From positions 1 to 15,953 of the forward strand of contig JASBUE010000334.1 in assembly GCA_030148045.1 (NCBI GenBank): a DNA stretch of 15,953 nucleotides, read 5' to 3'. Of the stretch, positions 8,792 through 15,920 are shown piece by piece. How positions within the stretch are numbered: position 1 is the first letter of the stretch; every line of letters begins with the position of its first letter. The notes beneath the pieces were generated by a model that did not search any database, was not told the DNA's origin, and worked only from the letters and a program-made list of their open reading frames with translations. A program made the position numbers and the translations under genes. The DNA is from Candidatus Tenderia sp. (GTDB lineage: Bacteria; Pseudomonadota; Gammaproteobacteria; Tenderiales; Tenderiaceae).

Positions 8792-8804
8792 GAACGAGTC
8801 GTTC
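8792..8804. promoter_or_regulatory. GAACGA-G-TCGTTC palindrome, possible activator site
   Basis: A perfect 6-1-6 inverted repeat lies about 160 bases upstream of the narK sigma-54 promoter, at a distance typical of enhancer sites. The sequence does not match a site I can name. Confidence 0.35.
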
Positions 8805-8961
8805 CTCATCTCGCCAGCCCGGCAGACCCATCCGCCAATATGGCTTCCGTGCTCCACACTTGTACATGCAAGGGAGTTTATGCACCAAAGACAGACCTCG
8901 CCCCTGGATCAAATTTGTGCAGAACGCGTTCTTATTTTATGAAATCAATCACCTAAACACA

Positions 8962-8977
8962 TGGCACAACCCTTGCT
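8962..8977 (+). promoter_or_regulatory. Sigma-54 promoter of narK and the PP2C-kinase gene
   Basis: TGGCAC-AACCC-TTGCT matches the -24/-12 consensus at every conserved position. The expected start point near 8988 gives a leader of about 30 bases before the narK ATG at 9020. It shares TGGCACA at the -24 side and TTGCT at the -12 side with the nirB promoter, so the two divergent units are likely co-activated. Confidence 0.9.
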
Positions 8978-9019
8978 AAATCCAGCGGCATACTCCATCA
9001 AAGCCGATAAGGTGTTCCA

Positions 9020-10495
9020 ATGTCTGAAAGCAGACTTAATGTTTTTAATGTCAAAGCCGCGAACATTCGCATCCTGCACTACACCTGGTTCGCATTCTTC
9101 CTGACCTTCGTCGTTTGGTTGGGCCTGGGCCCCATGATGCCCTTCATCAAAGAGGCATTGCAGCTCTCCGACCAGCAGGCCAAGGTACTCCTGATCCTCA
9201 ATGTCGCCATGACCATTCCAGCCCGTATCGTGGTGGGCATGCTGGTGGACAGGCTTGGCCCGCGCATCATGTATACCGGTATTTTGATTTTGGGTGGCTT
9301 GATCAGCATCGCCTTTGCCTGGGTCGACAGTTACGAGCAACTGGCGCTGTTGCGCTTTTTGGCCGGCTTTATCGGTGCCGGTTTCGTAGTAGGCATACGC
9401 ATGATCGGCGAGTGGTTCCCCGCCAGGCAGACCGGGCTGGCCCAGGGCATATACGGTGGCTGGGGTAATTTCGGCTCGGCCGGTGCCGCCATGACCCTGC
9501 CCTTCATCGCGGCCAACATGGGGGGTGCCGGCGAAGGCTGGCGCATTGCCCTCACGGTGGCCAGCGTGGCCGCCATTGTTTACGGCCTTGCCTACTATTT
9601 TCTGGTACGTGACACCCCCAAGGGTTCGACCTATTTCAAATCCAAGAAGATGGGCGCCATGGAGGTCACCGGCGGCGGAGACCTGATCCTGTACATCCTC
9701 ATGAATGCGCCCTTGTTTCTGGCGCTGGCACTGTTGACCTGGAAGCTGTCACCAGCGCAGATGGGCTTGATCGATCAGAACACCAGTTATGTGATCTATG
9801 CGATTTTGACCGCCATCTATTTACTCCAGGCATGGAAGATCTGGCAGGTCAACGGTCATGTGTTGAAAACCCCCCTGCCGGAATTGCACCGCTACAAATT
9901 CAAGCAGGTGGCGATTCTTGATTGGGCCTACTTTGTCACCTTCGGCACCGAGTTGGCGGTGGTCTCGATGCTGGCCATGTTTTATGTTTCCTGGTTCGAC
10001 ATCCCCAAGGTTTCCGCCGCCTTGCTGGCGGGCATTTATCCGTTCATCAACCTCGTTGCACGTCCCGGCGGCGGCTGGATCAGTGACATCATCGGCCGTA
10101 AGCGTACCCTGGTGATAGTGTTCGCCGGCATCACGGCCAGCTTCCTGCTCCTGGGCATGGTGGACCAGACCTGGCCGGTCTGGCTGGTGGTGGGTGTCAC
10201 CATTGTCGCGGGCATCTTTTCCAAGGCCGGGTCCGGGGCCGTGTACGCCATGGTGCCGCTGGTACAACGCCGCATGACCGGACAGATCGCAGGCATGGCC
10301 GGTGCCTTCGGCAATGTGGGTGCGGTGACCTTTCTCACCGTTAACTCATTGGTGGATTATGACCGGTTCTTCCTGTTCATCGGGCTGATCGCGGCCGTGG
10401 TGTTCGCCCTGATCGTCTTCTATCTCGAGGAGCCGGAAGGTCAGATAGCCGAGGTCATGCCGGATGGCACTGTACAGATGATTGACGTAAAGTAG
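9020..10495 (+). CDS. narK: NarK/NasA-type nitrate/nitrite transporter (MFS, NNP family)
   Basis: This 491-residue inner-membrane protein of the major facilitator superfamily moves nitrate and/or nitrite. It has about 12 hydrophobic helices. Family features: an MFS loop with RIVVGMLVDRLGPR after the second helix, the first nitrate signature with GIYGGWGNFGSAG, and a second glycine-rich signature with SKAGSGAVYAMVP in the C-terminal half. AAGG sits upstream of the ATG. Next to nirB-nasA and under a sigma-54 promoter, it is more likely an assimilatory importer than a respiratory antiporter (inference). It ends in TAG, followed four codons later by an in-frame TAA. Whether it is a proton symporter or a nitrate/nitrite exchanger cannot be read from the sequence. 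Confidence 0.94.
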   Translation: MSESRLNVFNVKAANIRILHYTWFAFFLTFVVWLGLGPMMPFIKEALQLSDQQAKVLLILNVAMTIPARIVVGMLVDRLGPRIMYTGILILGGLISIAFAWVDSYEQLALLRFLAGFIGAGFVVGIRMIGEWFPARQTGLAQGIYGGWGNFGSAGAAMTLPFIAANMGGAGEGWRIALTVASVAAIVYGLAYYFLVRDTPKGSTYFKSKKMGAMEVTGGGDLILYILMNAPLFLALALLTWKLSPAQMGLIDQNTSYVIYAILTAIYLLQAWKIWQVNGHVLKTPLPELHRYKFKQVAILDWAYFVTFGTELAVVSMLAMFYVSWFDIPKVSAALLAGIYPFINLVARPGGGWISDIIGRKRTLVIVFAGITASFLLLGMVDQTWPVWLVVGVTIVAGIFSKAGSGAVYAMVPLVQRRMTGQIAGMAGAFGNVGAVTFLTVNSLVDYDRFFLFIGLIAAVVFALIVFYLEEPEGQIAEVMPDGTVQMIDVK

Positions 10496-10520
10496 GTTCG
10501 TTATCGGTAAAGGACGGAGG

Positions 10521-10540
10521 CGGCGCCCGGTTCGGCGCCG
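10521..10540 (+). promoter_or_regulatory. GC hairpin between narK and the PP2C-kinase gene
   Basis: CGGCGCC-CGGTTC-GGCGCCG gives a 7 bp all-GC stem in the 67-base gap. No T tract follows, so it more likely lowers or processes downstream mRNA than fully terminates it. Confidence 0.4.
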
Positions 10541-10562
10541 TTCCCCACCAGCGGGATCATGC

Positions 10563-12284
10563 ATGAGTTCCAGTCTGCGCATCAGTGCCGGCCAATGCAG
10601 CGCAAAGGGTATCAAGGACTTCAATGAAGATGCCTGCGGCATTCGCATACCCGACGCATCCTTGCTGGTAACCAAAGGCGTTGCCGCGGCAATCGCCGAC
10701 GGTGTCAGTAGCGCCGAGGCCGGACGCGAGGCGGCGGAGACTTGCATAACGGGATTTCTGAGCGACTACTACAGTACCTCTGAATCGTGGACGGTCAAGA
10801 GTTCCGGCCAAAAAGTGCTGGGCGCCCTTAATCGCTGGCTCTATGGCCGCGGCCAGACGATACAGGGCTAGGGCCAAGGCATGTTGACCACCTTCAGCGC
10901 CATGGTGATCAAATCGACCACCGCCCATCTCTTCCATGTCGGTGACACGCGGATCCACCGTCTGCGGCATGGCGAGCTCGAGCTCCTAACGCGCGATCAC
11001 CAAACCTGGGCCGGCAAAGAAAAGGCCTTTCTCAGTCGTGCCATGGGGGCCGACCTCGACGTGGATATAGATTACCGCAGCGTCCACGTCGAAGTAGGCG
11101 ACGTCTTTCTCCTCACCACCGACGGGGTACATGGGCATGTTGATAGCAATCAACTGGTGTCCCAATATCACACCGACCGCGACCATCTGGAACGGGCGGC
11201 CCGCAATATCGTCACCCGGGCGCTGGGACAGGGTAGCCGCGACAATGTCACCTGCCAGATCATACGTATAGAGGAATTACCCAATCAAAACGAGGAGGAG
11301 TTCTACCAACACCTGACCGAACGCCCCTTCCCGCCCCTGCTTGAAAACGGTCATGTTATCGATGGCTACAAAATACTTAGAGAGATACATGCCAGCAAAC
11401 GGACGCAAATCTATCTGGCACTCGATACGGCAACCGGGGGAAAAGTGGTACTCAAAACACCGTCCGTCAATTTCGACGACGACGCCGAATATATAGATGC
11501 TTTTTTGCACGAAGAGTGGGCCGGCAAACGGATAAGCAGCCCGCACGTGCTCAGGGTATTGGAACCGAAACGCAGGCGACGCTTTTTGTACTACCTTACG
11601 GAATACATCGAGGGGCAGACACTGGAACAATGGATGCACGACAATCCCCAGGCCGACGTTCGCACGGTGCGCCCGCTTATCGAACAGATCGTGGCGGGCG
11701 TCCGGGCCTTTCACCGTCAGGAGATGATTCATCAGGATCTAAAACCCGGCAACCTCATTATCGACGCCCACGGAACGGTTAAGATCGTTGATTTCGGTTC
11801 CACCAGGATTGCCGGCATACAAGAGATCAACACCCCTATAGAACGCGGCACCCAGCTCGGCACCTACGACTACGCCGCACCGGAATATTTCGAAGGCTAC
11901 CCCGGAACAAACCGTTCGGACCAATTTTCCATCGGCGTGATCGCATACCGGATGCTGACGGGGAAACTGCCTTACGGCAAACCACTCTCAGAACGGGGAC
12001 TCAAGCGGGCACGTTACATCCCGGCCAGGCAGATCAATCCCGCCATTCCGCCGTGGGTGGATGCGGCAATTGAAAAGGCGGTGCAACTCAATCCGGCTTC
12101 CCGTTACGAACGCATGTCCGAACTGGTGGCCGACCTTTCCAAACCCAACCCTGAGTTGCTCAAAGGAGAACAACCACTTCTTGAACGCAACCCGATTGCA
12201 TTTTGGCGCGGCCTCGCCCTGATTTTGCTGCTACTCAGCCTGATACTGACACACCTCTGGTTAACAGCATCAGGGCATCTCTAG
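10563..12284 (+). CDS. PP2C phosphatase-Ser/Thr kinase fusion, tail-anchored, interrupted by an in-frame TAG
   Basis: If the TAG at codon 103 is read, the protein has about 573 residues. PP2C-type phosphatase (about 5-245): KDFNEDA, IADGVSSAEAG, HVGDTR, TTDGVHG and GSRDN, so the metal-binding aspartates look intact. Protein kinase (about 267-535): the glycine-rich loop is degenerate (EIHASKRTQIY), but K298, H390-Q-D392-LKPGN, D410-FG and APE are present, so it may be active. HQD replaces HRD. Residues about 545-567 form one membrane helix at the C terminus. Such fusions are often found beside nitrate transporters in gammaproteobacteria (recollection); their targets are not established. TAG at 10869-10871 falls within the PP2C domain. 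The codons after it continue MLTTFSAMVIKS in frame. If it acts as a stop, both halves of the PP2C domain are lost and only a restart at 10881 could make the kinase. Confidence 0.87.
10869..10871 (+). other. In-frame amber codon inside the PP2C domain
   Basis: The frame reads ...GQTIQG, TAG, GQGMLTTFSAM.... PP2C sequence continues on both sides in one frame, with no shift and no second stop. The position lies in a variable loop, so the original residue cannot be fixed; CAG or GAG is one change away. Confidence 0.85.
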
Positions 12285-12321
12285 ATTCTTCGCATTCAGT
12301 CCATGTGAGCATTGCTAGGGG

Positions 12322-12340
12322 AGTCAGACCACGCTTGACT
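12322..12340. terminator. Weak hairpin between convergent kinase and NIT genes
   Basis: AGTCA (12322-12326) pairs with TGACT (12336-12340), extendable by GG/CC across a bulge, in the 64-base gap between convergent stops. No T tract is visible; terminator function is a guess from position. Confidence 0.25.
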
Positions 12341-12348
12341 TCCTGAGG

Positions 12349-13254
12349 TCAATAATTGGAAACGCCCAACTCTCGCTCGAGGCGGCGCCGGAAGAAGGTG
12401 ATACCGTCATGGATGACCTGTGAATAGGTGTCGATGACATCACTGGCGAAGTCGAACAGTTCCTCGCTGTTGAGCCGGATGCGGTCGGCGCCGGTGATAC
12501 GACTGCCGACGGTATGCTGCAACTGATCGAGTTTATGGTCGTGCAGCAGTATTTCGGGCAGGGAGGGCACCGCCCGCAGGATGTCGTGGCGCAGTCCCCT
12601 GGAGATGATGCGCATCTTCTCCTTGTTCATGTTGAGGGAGTGCATCAGCGAGACGAAGCGGCTGTCGAACTCCATGTCGGAGTGGCCGAGGGAACAAACG
12701 TGGGTGGCGAGACCGCGCACGCGGGCGATGTTTTCCAGCAGTTCCGGCATCAGCTTCAGTGTCACGCTCAACACCATATGGGCCATGCCTTCGGACGGCC
12801 TGCCCGCCTCGACCAGCCGTGCCTGATCCACCAGTTCCCACACCAGTTTCAACAACCTGTCGATAAAGCGGTTGTGAAATTCGAAATTGATCATCGCCGG
12901 ATCGGTGTGCCAATGTTCGATCAAGGCCTGCCAGTCACGGTTGATGCCTTGCCACTTCTCCTCCGGAATCAGCCCGCCGGCCTGTTGGTTGAGCTGTTGG
13001 ATAACATCCAGATAACGCTGGATCAGCCGCTGGCTCTGGTTCACCCGCGATTCGAACTCGCGGTTGCCGGCCAGCACCGCCATGCTGGCGCCGCGGTGTT
13101 TTTGCGCCTCGATCATCAGCAGGGTAAGATGCCGCGCCAGGATCAGCGTGTTCAGCTGCCGCAGGTAACTGGCAACCGGCGCATGGGTGTCGGTGTCCCG
13201 CGCACGGCCCACATCCATCGCTCCGGCGGCGGAGAGATTCGGACCCTTGCTCAT
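12349..13254 (-). CDS. Stand-alone NIT (nitrate/nitrite-sensing) domain protein, no ANTAR
   Basis: The 301-residue, all-helical, soluble protein resembles the NIT domain (PF08376) of Klebsiella NasR. Two pseudo-repeat motifs, QKHRGASMAVLAG (R54) and NIARVRGLATHVC (R180), match the Arg-Gly positions expected in the two halves that bind nitrate or nitrite. NasR is longer and carries a C-terminal RNA-binding ANTAR domain; none is seen here, and the DNA after the stop shows no remnant. No membrane helix or other output domain is present. The start ATG lies one codon after the nrtD TAG, in the same frame, with no clear Shine-Dalgarno, so it is probably translated by coupling. Position suggests a sensor that acts on the transporter or on an unseen partner (inference). 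An ANTAR partner elsewhere would also fit. Confidence 0.78.
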   Translation of the reverse strand: MSKGPNLSAAGAMDVGRARDTDTHAPVASYLRQLNTLILARHLTLLMIEAQKHRGASMAVLAGNREFESRVNQSQRLIQRYLDVIQQLNQQAGGLIPEEKWQGINRDWQALIEHWHTDPAMINFEFHNRFIDRLLKLVWELVDQARLVEAGRPSEGMAHMVLSVTLKLMPELLENIARVRGLATHVCSLGHSDMEFDSRFVSLMHSLNMNKEKMRIISRGLRHDILRAVPSLPEILLHDHKLDQLQHTVGSRITGADRIRLNSEELFDFASDVIDTYSQVIHDGITFFRRRLERELGVSNY

Positions 13255-13257
13255 GAG

Positions 13258-14130
13258 CTATTTTTCATCCGGGCGGCGCTGGCGTTCGTAGAGAAACTTC
13301 AACACTTCAGAACGATATGCGTTGTAGCCACTGTCATTGGCCAAAACCAGGCGATCGCGCGGCCGCTCCAGATCGACATGCAGTACCTCACCGACACTTG
13401 CCGCCGGGCCATTGGTCATCATCACGATCTTGTCCGACAGCAGCACCGCCTCGTCAACGTCGTGGGTGATCATAATCACTGTATTGTTCAGATCGGCCTG
13501 GATCTCCATCACCGAGTCCTGCAAATGGGCCCGGGTCAGGGCGTCCAGGGCACCGAAAGGTTCGTCCATCAGCAAGACGGTTGGCTCCATCGCCAGGGCG
13601 CGGGCGATGCCGACGCGCTGCTTCATGCCGCCGGAGATCTCGGCCGGGTACTTGTGCATGGCATGATCCATGTGCACCAGTCTCAGCTTGTGCTCGATCC
13701 ACTCCTTCATCTCCTGCTTGCTCTTTCTCTTTTTGAAAATCGCCTTTACCGCCAGCTCTACGTTCTGGTAGCAGGTCAGCCACGGCAGCAGGGAGTGATT
13801 CTGGAACACCACGGCGCGATCCGGCCCCGGCTCGTCCACCTCCTTGCCGTTCAGAATCACACCGCCGCTGGTGGCCTGATACAGGCCGGCGACGATATTG
13901 AGTACCGTGGACTTGCCGCAGCCGGAGTGACCGATGATGGAGACGAACTCGCCCTTGCCGATTTTGAGATTGACATTGTCCAGGGCCTTGAAGGAGCCCT
14001 TCTTGGTCGGAAACTCGATGGAGACGCCGCTCAGATCCAGGAAGGCGCGCTGATAATGCCCCTGGCGGTCGCCGCTGTTCTCTTCGACCAAGTTCGTTTC
14101 TTCTTTTTTAAGCATTTGTACAACTGACAT
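13258..14130 (-). CDS. nrtD: Nitrate ABC transporter ATP-binding subunit
   Basis: The ATPase energises nitrate import on the cytoplasmic side of the membrane. Walker A GHSGCGKST, Q-loop (VFQNHSLLPWLT), signature SGGMKQR, Walker B LLMDEPFGALD and the switch THD are all intact. About 30 N-terminal residues precede the ABC fold. The protein belongs to the NrtC/NrtD/NasD family and lacks the NrtA-like C-terminal domain of cyanobacterial NrtC. I chose the ATG at 14130, with GAGG eight bases upstream, over the GTG nine bases earlier. It follows nrtB by 18 bases. It ends in TAG, directly followed by the NIT gene. The nitrate assignment rests on the nrtA/nrtB neighbours and the nas context; taurine or sulfonate ATPases are similar. 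Confidence 0.92.
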   Translation of the reverse strand: MSVVQMLKKEETNLVEENSGDRQGHYQRAFLDLSGVSIEFPTKKGSFKALDNVNLKIGKGEFVSIIGHSGCGKSTVLNIVAGLYQATSGGVILNGKEVDEPGPDRAVVFQNHSLLPWLTCYQNVELAVKAIFKKRKSKQEMKEWIEHKLRLVHMDHAMHKYPAEISGGMKQRVGIARALAMEPTVLLMDEPFGALDALTRAHLQDSVMEIQADLNNTVIMITHDVDEAVLLSDKIVMMTNGPAASVGEVLHVDLERPRDRLVLANDSGYNAYRSEVLKFLYERQRRPDEK

Positions 14131-14148
14131 TGCTCTCACCTCGATTCG

Positions 14149-15168
14149 TTAGCGCCCCGTGGTCTTGTCATGCGACAGCAGCTGTTGCAGGGTCATCATC
14201 ATCCAATCCAGCAGAAAACCGATCAGGCCGATGGTCAGCACCGCCACCATGATCCGTCCCAGTGAATCGGAACTGCCGTTCTGGAATTCATCCCAGACGA
14301 ACTTGCCCAGCCCCGGGTTCTGCGCCAGCATCTCGGCGGCGATCAGCACCATCCAGCCGATGCCCAGCGAGATGCGCAGGCCGGTGAAGATCATGGGCAG
14401 CGCGGCCGGGATGGCGATCCTGAACACCTGGGTCAGCCAGTGCAGCCGAATCACGCGGCCGACGTTGATCAGGTCCTTGTCGATAGAGGCCACCGCCACC
14501 GCAGTGTTGATCAGGGTCGGCCACAGCGAACAGAGCGTAACGGTAATGGCCGAGGTAATAAACGACTTTTCGAACAACGGATCATCGGTGACATACACCG
14601 CCGACACCACCATGGTGACGATGGGCAGCCAGGCCAAAGGCGAGACCGGTTTGAACACCTGCACCAGAGGACTGATGGCGCCATAGAGTTTCTGGCTCAG
14701 GCCACAAGCCACTCCGGCGGGTATGGCAATCAAGGCGCCGACCAGGAAACCGCTAAAGACAGTCGCCAGGCTGGTGAATATCTGATCGATGAAGGTGGCG
14801 CGGCCGGTGTATTCCCTGATCTTCACCTGCGCCTCCGGGTTCTTGGCCAGCTTCCTGGCATTGCGCTCTTCCTGGCGTTGATAAAAGGCCGCCTCCTTCT
14901 CCCGCTACGCCTTGTGTTCCGCATACAGTCCCTGGGCCTGCTCCCACACCTGGACCGGGCCGGGCAATTCGCCGAGACTGGTCTTCACCTGCGACGCCGC
15001 ACCCGCCCAGACGAACAGAAAGACGACGATGGCGAGCAGGGGCAACCCGATCAGGTTCATCATATCACTGAGCTGCTCGCGCGGGTTTTCACCGCTGCCG
15101 AGGCGCACTATCGGCACCACCCAGGTAAACCCCGTCATTTCGAGAAAGTTGATCAGCTTGGTTTTCAT
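14149..15168 (-). CDS. nrtB: Nitrate ABC transporter permease, interrupted by an in-frame TAG
   Basis: The permease forms the membrane channel of the NrtABD importer. If the TAG is read it has 339 residues. Order: membrane helix about 25-50, a hydrophilic linker rich in Glu, Lys and Arg, then the BPD_transp_1 permease domain with five or more helices and an EAA-type loop (RIAIPAALPMIFTGLRISLG). The ATG at 15168 has GGGAGGG in front of it. TAG at 14905-14907 sits in the linker. The codons after it continue the expected REKEAAFYQRQEERNARKLA sequence in the same frame. If it is a stop, a possible restart at GTG 14826, with GGAGG five bases before it, would give the channel domain without the first helix and most of the linker. 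That restart could preserve partial function. Confidence 0.88.
14905..14907 (-). other. In-frame amber codon inside nrtB
   Basis: On the minus strand the frame reads ...LYAEHKA, TAG, REKEAAFYQRQ.... Related permeases have a charged or polar residue, often Glu or Gln, in this linker, so GAG or CAG is a likely original. There is no frameshift and no other stop. Confidence 0.85.
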
Positions 15169-15191
15169 ATCACCCTCCCGCTTCGATTTAT

Positions 15192-15215
15192 GCAGGGTGC
15201 GAAACCACACCCTGC
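15192..15215 (-). promoter_or_regulatory. Intercistronic hairpin between nrtA and nrtB
   Basis: GCAGGGTG and CACCCTGC form a perfect 8 bp stem with an 8-base loop in the 59-base gap. It is followed by ATAAAT, not a T tract. Hairpins at this place in binding-protein ABC operons commonly protect the nrtA-side mRNA or reduce expression of the membrane genes, giving excess binding protein. Confidence 0.55.
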
Positions 15216-15227
15216 GGTTGTTTGCGA

Positions 15228-15920
15228 TTAGACCTTGTCATCTTCCTTCAGACCGATCTTGAACTGCTTGAGATAATCGTTGGGCTTGGTGCCGTCATAG
15301 GTCACGCCGTCGATGAACTCGGTCTGCGGCGGGCGGAAGCCGTTCTCCGTGTCGAAATCCGGAAACTCGGATGCCTGGATCTTGCCTTCGGCGATCAGCT
15401 CCTTGGCCGCCTTTTCGTAGATGTCCGGCCGGTAAACCTTCCTGGCGATATCCATGTACCAGCTATCCGACTTGGCCTCCGCAATCTGGCCCCAGCGGCG
15501 CATCTGGGTGAGGTACCAGACGGCATCCGAGTAATAGGGATAGGTGGCGTTGTAGCGGAAAAAGACATTGAAGTCCGGCACCGGACGCTTGTCGCCCTTT
15601 TCATACTCGAAAGTGCCGGTCATGGAGTTGGCGATCACATCGTAGTCCGCACCCACGTAGTTGGATTGCGACAGGATCTTCACCGCCTCGGGACGGTTTG
15701 CGTTATGGTCGTCATCCAGCCATTTGGCGGCGCGAATCAGGGCCTTGACCACGGCGATGTGAGTATTGGGGTTTTCATCCGCCCACTTCTTGCTCACCCC
15801 GAACACTTTTTCAGGATTGTTTTCCCAGATCTCGTAGTCGGTGATCACCGGCACGCCGATGCCCATGAACACGGCCTGCTGGTTCCAGGGCTCACCTACG
15901 TACGACCAGTGGCTGCTGAT
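15228..15920 (-). CDS. nrtA: Nitrate ABC transporter substrate-binding protein, 5' part missing
   Basis: This is the C-terminal half (about 225 residues) of an NrtA/NasF-type periplasmic nitrate-binding protein, starting at the conserved YVGEPWNQQAVF segment near 15902. Further family-like parts are DYEIWENNPEKVFGV, a helical region with AVVKALIRAAKWLDD, and YPYYSDAVWYLTQMRRWGQ. The signal peptide and first lobe would lie beyond the window edge. Reading upstream in the same frame, a TAA (15921-15923) and a TGA (15933-15935) occur before the edge, and the residues between do not look like the family. The gene is thus either truncated or disturbed at 15903-15953, or the window edge is a poor-quality or misjoined end. 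A GTG at 15872 is the first formal start, but it is not a real protein start. Confidence 0.8.
   Translation of the reverse strand: MSSHWSYVGEPWNQQAVFMGIGVPVITDYEIWENNPEKVFGVSKKWADENPNTHIAVVKALIRAAKWLDDDHNANRPEAVKILSQSNYVGADYDVIANSMTGTFEYEKGDKRPVPDFNVFFRYNATYPYYSDAVWYLTQMRRWGQIAEAKSDSWYMDIARKVYRPDIYEKAAKELIAEGKIQASEFPDFDTENGFRPPQTEFIDGVTYDGTKPNDYLKQFKIGLKEDDKV

Larger units (their letters stand above)
8463..8961. other. Divergent regulatory region with no convincing gene
   Basis: About 500 bases lie between the two sigma-54 promoters. Short minus-strand ORFs here (for example 8669-8857) have no domain, good start signal or family resemblance. The stretch 8478-8520 is AT-rich and may bend between promoter and enhancer. 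Further in are GCRATACCGCC direct copies (8537-8547, 8564-8574), the palindromes at 8581-8592 and 8792-8804, and a group of inverted repeats at 8624-8762. I found no complete NtrC site (TGCACC-N5-GGTGCA); TGCACC near 8881 is only a half-site. Confidence 0.6.

Noticed and set aside
8877..8887. TGCACC as an NtrC binding site
   Set aside because: Only one half-site is present; the partner GGTGCA at the correct spacing is missing.
8669..8912. Short minus-strand ORFs in the nirB-narK intergenic region
   Set aside because: No good ribosome site, family or domain; the segment is better explained as regulatory or structured DNA.
8402..9019. NasR-type antiterminator leader or molybdenum-cofactor riboswitch upstream of nirB or narK
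   Set aside because: The sigma-54 start points leave only 30-35 bases of leader, and no match to the molybdenum-cofactor motif was seen.
12514..14127. 537-codon plus-strand ORF across the NIT gene and nrtD
   Set aside because: Antisense to two well-supported genes, rich in His/Gln as expected from a shadow frame, with no recognisable family.
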